Origin: Candidatus Omnitrophota bacterium
GTDB taxonomy: Bacteria > Omnitrophota > Gorgyraeia > JAFGGP01
Length of the DNA: 48,850 bases
Direction: 5' to 3'
Assembly: GCA_016930485.1 (NCBI GenBank)
Contig: JAFGGP010000026.1
Location: 1 to 48,850 of the forward strand
Numbering within the stretch: position 1 is the stretch's first letter; the number at the start of each line of letters is the position of its first letter. The notes beneath the pieces were generated by a model. That model made no database searches. It saw only the letters and a program-made list of their open reading frames with translations, and was not told the origin of the DNA. Below, piece after piece: positions 32,085 to 41,333 of the stretch. The translations under genes and the position numbers were made by a program.

Positions 32085-33930
32085 TGCAAACCTCCTTCTG
32101 TTGCATTTCGTTAAGTGTTTGGGTCTGCACATCGCTCTTCAGTGCCGTATGAGTAAACGAGGACGTGTGCCTCACGGTAATATTGTTTTTCCTGCACTCC
32201 TCAAAAAGCCTCGATGTTTTCGTCTGGTCCGCCGGAGACATGGCAACGATAATTTCCTGGACCCCCTCCCTCTTGGCGATAGTCACCATGTCGTCCTGCG
32301 TGCCTAAGACAGGAATCCCGTGTATCTTCTTGCCGAGTTTCTTCGAGTCGTCATCCACAAAACCTACCGGTAGATAATGCAAAAGACTGTTGTTTCGCAT
32401 GGCCCTCAGCAGCAACTCACCCATATCGCCGGCACCCATAATCAAGACGCGCCGGCTGTCTTTTTTGGGGAGTGTCGAAAATAATTCCTGAAGCAGACGC
32501 AGGGTCGTACGAGAACCCGATATAAGCAAGAAAAGCAGGAGACCGTCGATGATAAACGCGGTTCGGGAAAATCCCTCGAAGCGGAAAAGGTATACGAGCG
32601 CACAGACGGAGAGGCTTGAGCCGACGATGACCGCCTTGAATATTGCCACAATATCCTGCAGGCTCACATACCGCCACACTCCTCTATAGAGGCCGAAATA
32701 AAAGAAGGCGGGTAGTTTAATGGCTATGATAATGGGGAGCGATTTCAGTATCAGTTCGGCGTTCCCCTCGGAAATGACACCTTCATATCGCAAAAGATAC
32801 GCCGCAATATAGGAAATACATATAAGCAAAAAATCAATCCCTACCTCTACAATGCGCCGTTTGTAAAGGATCAGGCCGTTCAGGAATACATTGTTATTGC
32901 GTTTCGTCGCCTGGGCGCGTCGCACTTCTTCTTCCGAATATATCTTAACCTCCCCCAAAAACATGCCGAAGAAAAAGAGAACCACCATAAATAATCCGGC
33001 GGCGGTAAACAGCATAAAGGTATTCCAGCGCCTATTCAACAGTACAATAACCCCCGCCACGGTACTGATGGCATACAGCACGAGTACCGCCCTTCTCTCG
33101 CTTAAACCGAGGGCAACGAGACGGTGCGATGTATGATCCTTTCCTCCCTGCACGATTGATTTCCGATAGAGACGCCTCATAAACGTCACAAATATCGTGT
33201 CAAATATGGGGACACTCAGCACCATCACCGGGAAAGACAGGGTCATCATAAGGTTTGAGGCGTGCTCGAAGGAACCGAAGACGGTTGCGGCGGCCAAGGC
33301 AAATCCCAGAAAATGACTCCCGCAGTCACCCATAAAGATCTTTGCTGGGTTAACATTAAAATAAAGAAAACCGAGCGTCGAGCCGGCGATAAGGGCGGAA
33401 AGAAGGGCAACAAAGTAAGAATCGGTAGAGAGAGAATAGAGGCACAGAAAAATAGACGAAATACAGGCCACACCGGCGGACAGACCGTCCATGTTGTCCA
33501 AGAGGTTAAACGCGTTGACAATCCCAACCATCCACAGAATGGTCAGCGGCAAACCGATGAGCGGATTTATTATATTGAGATAAAACCCGAAATAGGCAAA
33601 CAGACAGGCAACGATAATCTGTCCGGCCAGTTTGGTATAGGGCGGCAAACCGACGATATCGTCCACGAGCCCCAGCGCAAAAATAACGATGCACACGGAG
33701 CAGAGCTGCCAAAACTGCGCCGTATGTTCGGCAAAGAGCCAGAAGCTAACGAGAAAACTCGCGATGATAGCCACGCCCCCCAGGAGAGCGGTGGGTCGTT
33801 TGTGCCACCTGTCCTCCTTTGGCTTTGCCACCAGTCCCTTTTTCTCGGCCAGATACTTCACTAGAGGGGTAAAGCCGAATGATAAGATCAGACTGATCAC
33901 AAACGCATGCCAGATCTGTTGTGTATTCAT
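32071..33930 (-). CDS. Fusion: WecA/MraY-type sugar-phosphate transferase plus CapD/FlaA1-like half
   Basis: A 619-residue membrane protein of two parts. Residues 1-330 form a polyprenyl-phosphate sugar-1-phosphate transferase of the WecA/TagO group with LVDDIVGL (88-95), NAFNLLDNMDGLSAG (139-153), MGDCGSHFLG (200-209) and the HTSHR loop (266-270). Residues about 350-480 are a four-helix membrane segment of the CapD/WbpM/FlaA1 type (GLYRGVWRY at 413-421), followed by a Rossmann domain (RVLIMGAGDMGELLL, 494-508) that stops before the catalytic SDR domain. The first part would start glycan assembly on the lipid carrier; the second may sense a nucleotide or CoA ligand. AAGGGG lies 8 nt before the ATG. 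Confidence 0.88.
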   Translation of the reverse strand: MNTQQIWHAFVISLILSFGFTPLVKYLAEKKGLVAKPKEDRWHKRPTALLGGVAIIASFLVSFWLFAEHTAQFWQLCSVCIVIFALGLVDDIVGLPPYTKLAGQIIVACLFAYFGFYLNIINPLIGLPLTILWMVGIVNAFNLLDNMDGLSAGVACISSIFLCLYSLSTDSYFVALLSALIAGSTLGFLYFNVNPAKIFMGDCGSHFLGFALAAATVFGSFEHASNLMMTLSFPVMVLSVPIFDTIFVTFMRRLYRKSIVQGGKDHTSHRLVALGLSERRAVLVLYAISTVAGVIVLLNRRWNTFMLFTAAGLFMVVLFFFGMFLGEVKIYSEEEVRRAQATKRNNNVFLNGLILYKRRIVEVGIDFLLICISYIAAYLLRYEGVISEGNAELILKSLPIIIAIKLPAFFYFGLYRGVWRYVSLQDIVAIFKAVIVGSSLSVCALVYLFRFEGFSRTAFIIDGLLLFLLISGSRTTLRLLQELFSTLPKKDSRRVLIMGAGDMGELLLRAMRNNSLLHYLPVGFVDDDSKKLGKKIHGIPVLGTQDDMVTIAKREGVQEIIVAMSPADQTKTSRLFEECRKNNITVRHTSSFTHTALKSDVQTQTLNEMQQKEVCSDRQ

Positions 33931-33935
33931 CAGTA

Positions 33936-34895
33936 TCACCCCTTAAAGTGTGTGATGATTGTTTCGATGATATCGTCGAGTGAATACCGCGGATTATATC
34001 CTATAGCCCCCTGAATCTTTGTGATATCGGGGCTCCGTCTCTGCATATCTTCAAAACCGAGGCCATACGCCTTTTCATAGGGGATAAACTCGATCGGCGA
34101 GGAGCTATTACTCATTTTTTTTACCTTCTCGGCAAGGTCCTTTATCGATATCTCCTCATTGCTTCCTATATTAAAGATGTCGCCCTCAGCCTCCGGACAC
34201 CTCATAAGCCCTATCATGGCATCGACCACATCGCCGACATACGTAAAGCTTCTTGTCTGATTCCCGTCTCCGTACACACAGATGGGTTTTCCGAGCAAGG
34301 CGGATTGGACAAAATTGGGCAGGACCATTCCGTACTGGCCGGTTTGGCGCGGCCCCACCGTGTTAAAAAGCCGCGCCACCACAACCGGGAGCTTTTTTTC
34401 CAGATAGTAAGCAAGCGCCAGAAACTCATCGAGGGTCTTTGAACACGCATACGCCCATCGCCGCTTTTTTACCGACCCGAGGATCCTGTTGTCGTCTTCG
34501 GCAAGTTTATGTTCAACGTGATTGCCGTAGATCTCGGAGGTAGAAGCAAGGAGTGCCTTGCGCTTATACTTATTTGCCAGCCGCAGAACCACTTCGGTCC
34601 CTTTTACATTTGTCTCGATCGTCTCGAGGGGCCGGTCCATAATAAGTTTGACGCCGACCGCGGCGGCCAGATGATAAATCTGGTCGCACTTTGCGATCAG
34701 CGCGTCCATCCTCTTCTCGTTCATCACCGAGTCAATCGCATAGTGAAAATGTCTGTGACCGATGAGGTGTTCGATATTTTTCAGACTCCCTGTGGAAAGG
34801 TTATCGATAACATATACCTCATCCCCATTTTCCAAAAGCCGCTCTGCAAGATGAGAACCGATAAATCCCGCACCGCCGGTGATCAGGATATTCAT
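33936..34895 (-). CDS. NAD-dependent nucleotide-sugar epimerase/dehydratase
   Basis: A 319-residue extended [17 protein letters not shown] (7-20), HLAAAVGVKLIMDRPLETIETNVKGT, ASTSEIYGN, catalytic Tyr149/Lys153, RLFNTVGPRQTGQYGMVLPNFV, and GNQTRSFTYVGDVVDA. Similar to UDP-glucose 4-epimerase/UXS-like proteins found in capsule clusters; exact substrate not readable. The segment FEDMQRRSPDITKI near the C-terminus is typical of this group. It overlaps the GT4 gene by 4 nt and precedes the fusion transferase by 5 nt. Confidence 0.87.
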   Translation of the reverse strand: MNILITGGAGFIGSHLAERLLENGDEVYVIDNLSTGSLKNIEHLIGHRHFHYAIDSVMNEKRMDALIAKCDQIYHLAAAVGVKLIMDRPLETIETNVKGTEVVLRLANKYKRKALLASTSEIYGNHVEHKLAEDDNRILGSVKKRRWAYACSKTLDEFLALAYYLEKKLPVVVARLFNTVGPRQTGQYGMVLPNFVQSALLGKPICVYGDGNQTRSFTYVGDVVDAMIGLMRCPEAEGDIFNIGSNEEISIKDLAEKVKKMSNSSSPIEFIPYEKAYGLGFEDMQRRSPDITKIQGAIGYNPRYSLDDIIETIITHFKG

Positions 34896-36103
34896 TGCTG
34901 TACCCCTTTTTGTATAAGCAGTTCGTGGTATAACGTCTCAACGTCATTAATGAGCCTCTCGGAAGAATACCTGCCGCTTACAGCGACACGTGCACAAGCG
35001 CCGAGTCGTGAGCGTGCCGCACCGTCGGTAAGCAGGCCTGTCAGCGCCTCCGCAAGTGATGCCGGATTCCCCGGTGGGACAATAATACCGCTTACCCCGT
35101 CTGTGATGACATCCCGTATGCCGCCGACATCGGTGGCAACTACAGCTCTGCTGCTCGCCATGGCCTCGATGACAGAAACGGGGGTGCCTTCATTATCGGA
35201 GCTGCACACGACGATATCGAGGTCGCGATAGCATGCCTCGATATCCGTGCGCCATCCGGTAAAGATCACCTGTTCGGCTATCCCGATGGCACGCGCATAC
35301 CGTTCAAGCGCCGGGCGTAATGCGCCGTCTCCTATAACAAAAAATACCATCTCTGCCCGGTTCGGCGCCCTGCTCAGCAGTATCCTGGCAGCATCCAAAA
35401 AACACCTGTGGTTCTTAATCGGGACAAGGCGGCCCACTATGCCGACCGAAAGAGCCTGTCTGGCAATACCGAACTCTTCATAGAGTGCCCCCGTCTTATC
35501 GCGGATATCCAGAAATTTCTTCAGATTGAAACCAAGCGGAATAACGTTCATCTTCTCTCCGGAGACAATACGGAACTTTTCGGAAATTTCCCGTGCCAGC
35601 GATTCGCTGACCGTTACAATGCGGTCGGTAAACAGTCCTAAAAAACGCTCGATCAAGAGAAAAGCCTTTGTCTGTAGCGGACCAAAATACCCCTTGAAGA
35701 CGTGACCGTGGAACGTATGGATTTTGACCGGTACCCCCGCGACAATGGCCGCAAGGCGTCCAATGGTCCCTGCCTTCGCCGTATGTGTGTGAATAATATC
35801 GGGGCGCTCGGTCCTGATGATGCCGAGGATTGCAAAAAATGCCCTGATGTCACTGGCGGGGTTCAACGTCCGATTGAATCCCTCGATGACCCGGAACTCC
35901 ACGCCGTGCGAGTCGGCGTAATATGACATATCACCCTCATCGGCGGTGGGTTCTCCGCAGACGAGGGTAGTCTGAAACCGCTCGGGATCGAGCCCCTTCG
36001 TTAAAAGAATGGTATGAATGGCCGGTCCCCCGATATTCAACCGGGCAATAAAACGGATTACCTTAAAGACCCTTTTATTGTTTTCTCGTGGTAAAGTCTG
36101 CAT
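34892..36103 (-). CDS. Glycosyltransferase family 4
   Basis: A 403-residue GT-B enzyme: [18 protein letters not shown] at the N-terminus, [39 protein letters not shown] and the catalytic/donor region [40 protein letters not shown] with the EX7E-type motif. It transfers a sugar from a nucleotide donor at the cytosolic side of the membrane, and similar genes (EpsF/EpsD-like) occur in capsule clusters. It overlaps the acetyltransferase gene by 29 nt. Confidence 0.92.
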   Translation of the reverse strand: MQTLPRENNKRVFKVIRFIARLNIGGPAIHTILLTKGLDPERFQTTLVCGEPTADEGDMSYYADSHGVEFRVIEGFNRTLNPASDIRAFFAILGIIRTERPDIIHTHTAKAGTIGRLAAIVAGVPVKIHTFHGHVFKGYFGPLQTKAFLLIERFLGLFTDRIVTVSESLAREISEKFRIVSGEKMNVIPLGFNLKKFLDIRDKTGALYEEFGIARQALSVGIVGRLVPIKNHRCFLDAARILLSRAPNRAEMVFFVIGDGALRPALERYARAIGIAEQVIFTGWRTDIEACYRDLDIVVCSSDNEGTPVSVIEAMASSRAVVATDVGGIRDVITDGVSGIIVPPGNPASLAEALTGLLTDGAARSRLGACARVAVSGRYSSERLINDVETLYHELLIQKGVQQ

Positions 36104-36845
36104 CCTGATTCTCTAACAGTTGTTCGTCGGGGACATCTCTGAGCACCCTGGCCGGAATGCCCACCGCTACCTTCCGCGCCGGGACATCGCGGGTCACTAC
36201 ACTGCCGGCCCCGACAACCGCATCCTCCCCGATCTCGACACCGGGCAGTATCGAGGCATTGATGCCGATGCGGGACCCGGTGCGCATCGTCATTCCCTTG
36301 TAATGTTTAAACCGCTCTTTTGTGCGCCCCAGAAAATTATCGTTGCTCGTTACCACACACGGACCGATAAACACATAGTCTTCTATGGTAGAGTAGGCGG
36401 CGATATAGACGTTTGACTGCACCTTACAAAATGACCCGATAATGCAGAGGTTGTCGACCGTTGTCCCCCGTCCGATAATAGTGCACTCCCCTATGCGCGT
36501 CTCTTCGCGGACCGAGGCGAGGTCGCCGATTAATACACCCCTTGCTATCTCGCTTCCCGCCGCGAGCACCGCATTCGCCCCTATCAGCACGCCGTCTCCT
36601 ATCAGAATAGGCTTGAGCTGCTTCTCCTGAGTCATCGCGCTGATTGCGGAACGCAGCGGATACTTTCCGATCACGCTCCCCGCGCTGATAGTCACGTTAT
36701 CGCCGATCTGCGCGCCCCGTAAAATAACGACGTGGTGTGATATGGTGCAGTTATCGCCGATAACGACGCTCTCCTCGATAACCGTTTCTTCTCCGACAGA
36801 GGTCCCGTTACCGAGCTTAGCGCTCTTGTGTATCAATGTTGACAT
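36075..36845 (-). CDS. Hexapeptide-repeat acetyltransferase (left-handed beta-helix), WlbB/WbpD-like
   Basis: A 256-residue left-handed beta-helix protein with about 20 isoleucine-led hexapeptide turns (for example [27 protein letters not shown]) and a C-terminal [20 protein letters not shown] loop with [29 protein letters not shown]. This resembles the WlbB/WbpD enzymes that N-acetylate UDP-3-amino-sugars in the UDP-diacetamido-uronate pathway. The dehydrogenase encoded directly before it is WlbA-like and overlaps it by 29 nt, which supports this reading. The aminotransferase that should act between them is not in the window. Confidence 0.8.
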   Translation of the reverse strand: MSTLIHKSAKLGNGTSVGEETVIEESVVIGDNCTISHHVVILRGAQIGDNVTISAGSVIGKYPLRSAISAMTQEKQLKPILIGDGVLIGANAVLAAGSEIARGVLIGDLASVREETRIGECTIIGRGTTVDNLCIIGSFCKVQSNVYIAAYSTIEDYVFIGPCVVTSNDNFLGRTKERFKHYKGMTMRTGSRIGINASILPGVEIGEDAVVGAGSVVTRDVPARKVAVGIPARVLRDVPDEQLLENQDADFTTRKQ

Positions 36846-37875
36846 AGCTTATGTCTCCTTTCTCGACAGGCATCAGGTCTACCGGAACACCATTTTTCTC
36901 AAGGGATATCTGGGCGGCCTCGAGAATCCGCACTACATGGAGCCCGTTGGTGCCGTCACTGATGGGATCGAGCGACTGCTGGATACAGTCTAAAAAGTGC
37001 TGGCACTCTATTTTTAACGGTTCGGTCATGTTCACGCGGGGAATTACGATATCCCCGAAGCGCAGCGTAATCGCGTCGCCGTATGAATCGTACTCCTTGG
37101 GTATGTTGGCTCCTTTATCGTAAACGCGTATTTTCTCGGCAGGCTGCATATCGTCGAAGACCGCCATCTTTTGGCTGCCGACAATGGTGAGTTTGCGTTC
37201 CTTGTGCGGGTCGAGCCAACTGAGCTGTATCTGGGCGGTCTTGCCGTCGGGAAAATGCATATGCACGAACACAACATCATGAATGCCGCTGCGCAGATAG
37301 CTCCCGCCGCGCGCGCTTACATTGTCCGGTGTCTCACCCAGGAGATACAGAATAACGGAGATGTCGTGCGGTGCAAAACTCCAAAGCGCGTTCTCATCGC
37401 TGCGGACCTGCCCCAGATTGACCCGCTGGGAATAGATATAAAAAATATCTCCTAACTCTTTCTTTTGTATAAGGTTCTGTAGTTTTTGAACTGCCGGATG
37501 ATAGAGCAGCAGATGCCCAACCATAAGACGTACATCCTGCGTGGCGGCCAGTGTTATGAGTTCCCGGGCATCCCCGCTGTTAAGCGTCATCGGCTTTTCT
37601 ATAAAGACATGCTTTTTGGCCGAGAGCGCGTCGAACGCCAGGGCATAGTGCGTCCGCGCGGAAGAGGCGATAATGCAGCCGTCCACCTCCGGATCGCGGA
37701 AGATCTCTTCGCTCCTCGTCGTCAGTCGCACCGAGGGATAAAGTCTCTGCATTTCTCTCAAGCGGTTCTCATTGACGTCGCATATCCATTTGAGACGCGC
37801 CTCGGGCAATTCTGAAAAATTCCGTATCAGGTTTTTGCCCCAGTTGCCTGCCCCGATACATGCGATAGTAACCAT
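36817..37875 (-). CDS. Gfo/Idh/MocA oxidoreductase, WlbA-like
   Basis: A 352-residue NAD(P)-dependent sugar dehydrogenase: N-terminal [14 protein letters not shown], catalytic EKP (Glu93-Lys94-Pro95) in [30 protein letters not shown], and [14 protein letters not shown], the pattern of UDP-N-acetylglucosaminuronate 3-dehydrogenases (WlbA/WbpB). It is likely to oxidise a UDP-sugar at C3 before amination. The ATG has an excellent GGAGG 5 nt upstream. It is preceded by a structured 166-nt leader and followed by an overlapping acetyltransferase gene. Confidence 0.82.
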   Translation of the reverse strand: MVTIACIGAGNWGKNLIRNFSELPEARLKWICDVNENRLREMQRLYPSVRLTTRSEEIFRDPEVDGCIIASSARTHYALAFDALSAKKHVFIEKPMTLNSGDARELITLAATQDVRLMVGHLLLYHPAVQKLQNLIQKKELGDIFYIYSQRVNLGQVRSDENALWSFAPHDISVILYLLGETPDNVSARGGSYLRSGIHDVVFVHMHFPDGKTAQIQLSWLDPHKERKLTIVGSQKMAVFDDMQPAEKIRVYDKGANIPKEYDSYGDAITLRFGDIVIPRVNMTEPLKIECQHFLDCIQQSLDPISDGTNGLHVVRILEAAQISLEKNGVPVDLMPVEKGDISYVNIDTQER

Positions 37876-38041
37876 GTGCGCCTCCTTTACATGAGCCCCC
37901 CTCGTCTTGATTCGTTTTACTTCTCAAAACGAATCAGCGGGGGCGAATGTATCCCGAAGCCCTCTCAGAGGACAAGCCTACCGGGAACAATATCGAAGAG
38001 ATTGTCCCGGTGTTTAGGCAAGGGATATTCTGTTCTTCTTT
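37876..38041 (-). promoter_or_regulatory. Structured leader between asnB and the dehydrogenase gene
   Basis: This gap can form three stem-loops in the minus-strand RNA. One (37976-38019) pairs ACCGGGACAAT with ATTGTTCCCGGT (one bulge) inside GCCTA/TAGGC; a short CCTC/GAGG hairpin lies near 37960-37972; and a perfect 10-bp GATTCGTTTT/AAAACGAATC stem (37909-37935) lies about 35 nt before the dehydrogenase ATG. No T-run marks a simple terminator. It may be a processing or attenuation region. Confidence 0.5.
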
Positions 38042-40006
38042 TTATTCCATACCCGCGGGTCTTAGTTCACCAAGATCCGCAAGCGCCTCTTTCTGCCCTG
38101 ACGGGCCCTCATCCAAAAACATACGATGCCACAGCTCGAGCGTTATTAAGGACCATATATGATACGAGTAGTCGTGCGCTCCCTTGATATGTCTGGCAAG
38201 GAGCGTCTCAAGCGCCTCTTTTTTGAAGTAGTTTCTGCCGATGGTCTTTTGATCCAGCAAGACAGAAACCGCCAGATTCTTAAGCTTTCCCCTGAACCAG
38301 TAATTCAGTGGTACCCCAAAACCCATCTTTGGTCGACGCAGGACCGCATCGGGAACAATCCCTGTCAGGGCCCGTTTTAAAATATACTTGAGCGTGCGCC
38401 CTTTTATCTTTAACGCGGAGGGGATCTGTGCCGTATATTCCATGAACCGATGGTCAAGAAACGGGCTGCGGCCCTCAAGGGAATGGGCCATCGTCGCAAT
38501 ATCCATCTTCACGCACAGGTCCTCGGGCAGATTGGAATGAATATCGGTCCACAACAGCCGGTCTACCAGATCGGGAAGCTGGGCGTTTTGATATATATCC
38601 TCCAGATACGCATAGGCACCGCCGGCGGTAAGAGCCTGTTTCGTGCTGTCGGTAAAAAGGGCCTCCTTGTCGCGATCGGCAAAGCCGGAAACCCACATAT
38701 AATGCCGGGTTAAAGCGTCTTTATCGGCTGCCTCAAGAAAGCGTTTTATCCGGTATATTCTATTTTTCCGGGTCGCCTCGCCCGGTAAAAAATCAATCAG
38801 TGGCTTCAGGATAGCGCGCCTTAAAAAGAAAGGGAGAGACTGATACGTATCCGCCATTCTTCCCGCCAGATACCGTTCATATCCTGCAAAGTTTTCGTCG
38901 CCGCCGTCGCCGTTCAGGGCCACAACAACTTCCTCGGCGGTCTTCTGGGCAAGGTAGAAGGAGGCAATGGCCGAAGAGTCTGAGTACGGTTCTCCGTAAT
39001 GCCAGATAAGCCCGGGCAATATTTGCAGTATATCCGGTTTCACAATAAAGGTCCTGTGCTCCGTCTGAAAGGTATCAGCAACCAGCCTGGCAAAATGTGT
39101 CTCGTTATACGACCCCTCTTCGAATCCGATCGAAAACGTCTTGATTCTCTGAGGCGACATCCGACTCATCAGGGCTACTACAGTGCTCGAATCGATGCCT
39201 CCGCTTAAAAATGCGCCCAGCGGGACGTCGCTTACCATCCTGAGGCGCGTTGCCTCCTGCAGCAACTCAAGGACCTGATTCGCACAGTCTTTTTCTTTCA
39301 GGGTGGTTTTCTTTCGAAAATCCAATTGCCAATATCGCTGGACAGTCGCCCCTCGTCTGTCATACACCATATAATGAGCGGGAGGGAGTTTTTTTACCGA
39401 CCGCAAAATCGTCAGTGGTGACGGTACGCAGAGATATGTCAGAAACAGGTCGATCGCGTTCATATCGACCGAACGCGGAACCGCCTCATCCTGAAGGATG
39501 GCCTTCAGTTCCGAGGCGAATAACAACGATCTGCCGACAGCGGCATAGTACAGCGGCTTTTTGCCGATGCGGTCCCGCGCCAGAAAAAGACGGGAGCGGC
39601 CCTTATCCCAGATGGCAAAGGCAAAAGGCCCGCGCAGGCGCTTAAGGCACCCGACACCCTCTTCTTCATACAGATGGATAACGGTCTCGGTGTCGCTCCT
39701 TGAACGAAAACTATGGCCTTTGCCGATAAGTTCCTGCCTGAGCTCTTCGAAGTTATATATCTCCCCGTTAAAGACGATCTGAATCGTTCCATCCTCATTT
39801 GTCATCGGCTGATTCGCGCTGTCAGAGAGGTCGATGACCTTGAGTCGCCGGTGACCAAGGCCGACGGCCGGCAGGTCGTCGTCAGAACGAACAAAAACAC
39901 CCGAGGCATCCGGGCCTCTGTGCACCAGCATATCGTTCATCTTCTCTATAAGAAACCGGTTCACCGGCCTTCCTGAAAAATCAATTTTTCCGCAAATTCC
40001 GCACAT
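38042..40006 (-). CDS. asnB: Asparagine synthetase B-type glutamine amidotransferase
   Basis: A 654-residue protein with both AsnB domains. The N-terminal glutaminase has the nucleophile Cys2 (MCGICG), LVHRGPDASG and VFNGEIYNF; the ATP-pyrophosphatase domain has the SGGIDSS loop (268-274), GGDENFAGYERY and a late GRSPFLDHRF. Such genes in O-antigen clusters (for example WbpS) are believed to amidate uronic acids rather than make asparagine. The position before WlbA- and WlbB-like genes and within glycosyltransferases suggests this use, but the acceptor cannot be read. It starts 6 nt after the GT39-like gene. Confidence 0.92.
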   Translation of the reverse strand: MCGICGKIDFSGRPVNRFLIEKMNDMLVHRGPDASGVFVRSDDDLPAVGLGHRRLKVIDLSDSANQPMTNEDGTIQIVFNGEIYNFEELRQELIGKGHSFRSRSDTETVIHLYEEEGVGCLKRLRGPFAFAIWDKGRSRLFLARDRIGKKPLYYAAVGRSLLFASELKAILQDEAVPRSVDMNAIDLFLTYLCVPSPLTILRSVKKLPPAHYMVYDRRGATVQRYWQLDFRKKTTLKEKDCANQVLELLQEATRLRMVSDVPLGAFLSGGIDSSTVVALMSRMSPQRIKTFSIGFEEGSYNETHFARLVADTFQTEHRTFIVKPDILQILPGLIWHYGEPYSDSSAIASFYLAQKTAEEVVVALNGDGGDENFAGYERYLAGRMADTYQSLPFFLRRAILKPLIDFLPGEATRKNRIYRIKRFLEAADKDALTRHYMWVSGFADRDKEALFTDSTKQALTAGGAYAYLEDIYQNAQLPDLVDRLLWTDIHSNLPEDLCVKMDIATMAHSLEGRSPFLDHRFMEYTAQIPSALKIKGRTLKYILKRALTGIVPDAVLRRPKMGFGVPLNYWFRGKLKNLAVSVLLDQKTIGRNYFKKEALETLLARHIKGAHDYSYHIWSLITLELWHRMFLDEGPSGQKEALADLGELRPAGME

Positions 40007-40012
40007 GGCTCG

Positions 40013-41290
40013 TTATTCCTCGTTCACTTTCTGTGCATCCCTGCGGGTTAGATAAGCAATCCCCGCCCCGGTAAACATGAAATAAAGCGGTATAACCTGA
40101 AAACGGTGCCTGATAAACGACCCGATATTCCCCTCCATAAGGGCAAACCCGCAGGCCATGCCCAGGCAGTACAGAAGGGCCGCGATACCAAAAAGACAGC
40201 TGTCTTTTCTTCTGCACACACGCCAGATCCCGATAACCCCTGCCATAAACAGCGGATACCAGACAATGTTTTCCAGAAACGCCGCCATAAGGCGCACATT
40301 GGTCACATTGGCCGGAAACGGCGCAAAGAAAAAATAAAAGAGCCCTACCGGCAGAAATTTCAGAATAGATAGAGGAGTGGACAGATCAACCCCTTTCATA
40401 AAGGCTGAATTATCAACCGTCATCCTGTCACGCCATATACTCAGCCAGGTAAAGTCCCTGATATTGACAAATGCAAAAAAGGGATGCACGAGATAGTAAA
40501 AAAAGACCAGAAAAAAGCAGAGGCCGAGAGCCGCGAACAGAAGGCGGACGGCCGTAACGTGTCTGCACAGAGGCCTTATAAAAAGCAACGTCACCGGATA
40601 TATAAAGAGCAGGAATCCGGCGGAATATCTCTGAAAATAATACAACAGCCACAGCGTCACCGTAGCAACAATCAGGCTGGTAACGGAAAACCGCCGCATG
40701 AGCGAAAAAAAGGCGGCTACCCCTGAGGTAATAAGTGCCACAATCCAGGTCATCTTCAGGTTCAGGCTTGCCCAGAAAATACACGAAGGCCACACCGCAT
40801 AGAGCGAGGCCGCAATAAAGGCCGCCTTCTCGGATGTAAAGAAACGGGCCGCTCTGTATATGAACAGTACAATCACCGCGCCTATGAGCGCATTACATAC
40901 TTTCGGGATAAGGATATGATGCCCAAAGACATAATAAAGGGCCGCAAGCCATATGAGATACCCTTTGCTCAAGGATTTGTAGTCCTTGCCCAACACAAAC
41001 GTATCTCCGGTACGCCAGTGGGTTGCCAGTTCCCAGCCGGCCCGGTCATATGTCTGCTCGTCCAGAAATTCCCGGTGAGTCTCACAATAGCTGTGCAGAA
41101 AAAGCGCCGAACCGACCCGCGCTATAAGGGCGATACAAAATAACGCGACTATGGCCTTTCTCCGGATGAGTCGCGGCACAACACCCTGGGGCGGCACGTT
41201 ATCTGTTAACGGCGTCTTCTGTGTATTGCCGGTCTCACGCGGTAGAGGCCCGAACCCAAGCCCTTCTATTTTCTCTGATGGTGTATACAT
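40013..41290 (-). CDS. GT39/ArnT-like integral membrane glycosyltransferase
   Basis: A 425-residue protein with about ten membrane helices after a hydrophilic 44-residue N-terminus. The pattern of dolichyl/undecaprenyl-phosphate-sugar:protein or lipid transferases (PMT/ArnT fold) is seen: an acidic loop directly after the first helix (HREFLDEQTYDRAGWELA), GYLIWLAALYYVFG and WPSCIFWASLNLKMTW. It would use a lipid-linked sugar donor in the periplasm. No good ribosome site precedes the ATG. It is 43 nt after the GT2 gene and 6 nt before asnB. Precise family within the clan is uncertain. Confidence 0.78.
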   Translation of the reverse strand: MYTPSEKIEGLGFGPLPRETGNTQKTPLTDNVPPQGVVPRLIRRKAIVALFCIALIARVGSALFLHSYCETHREFLDEQTYDRAGWELATHWRTGDTFVLGKDYKSLSKGYLIWLAALYYVFGHHILIPKVCNALIGAVIVLFIYRAARFFTSEKAAFIAASLYAVWPSCIFWASLNLKMTWIVALITSGVAAFFSLMRRFSVTSLIVATVTLWLLYYFQRYSAGFLLFIYPVTLLFIRPLCRHVTAVRLLFAALGLCFFLVFFYYLVHPFFAFVNIRDFTWLSIWRDRMTVDNSAFMKGVDLSTPLSILKFLPVGLFYFFFAPFPANVTNVRLMAAFLENIVWYPLFMAGVIGIWRVCRRKDSCLFGIAALLYCLGMACGFALMEGNIGSFIRHRFQVIPLYFMFTGAGIAYLTRRDAQKVNEE

Positions 41291-41333
41291 AGTAATGTGT
41301 TACGAAATACGTTGTCGTTGCCGCGTTTTCCTC

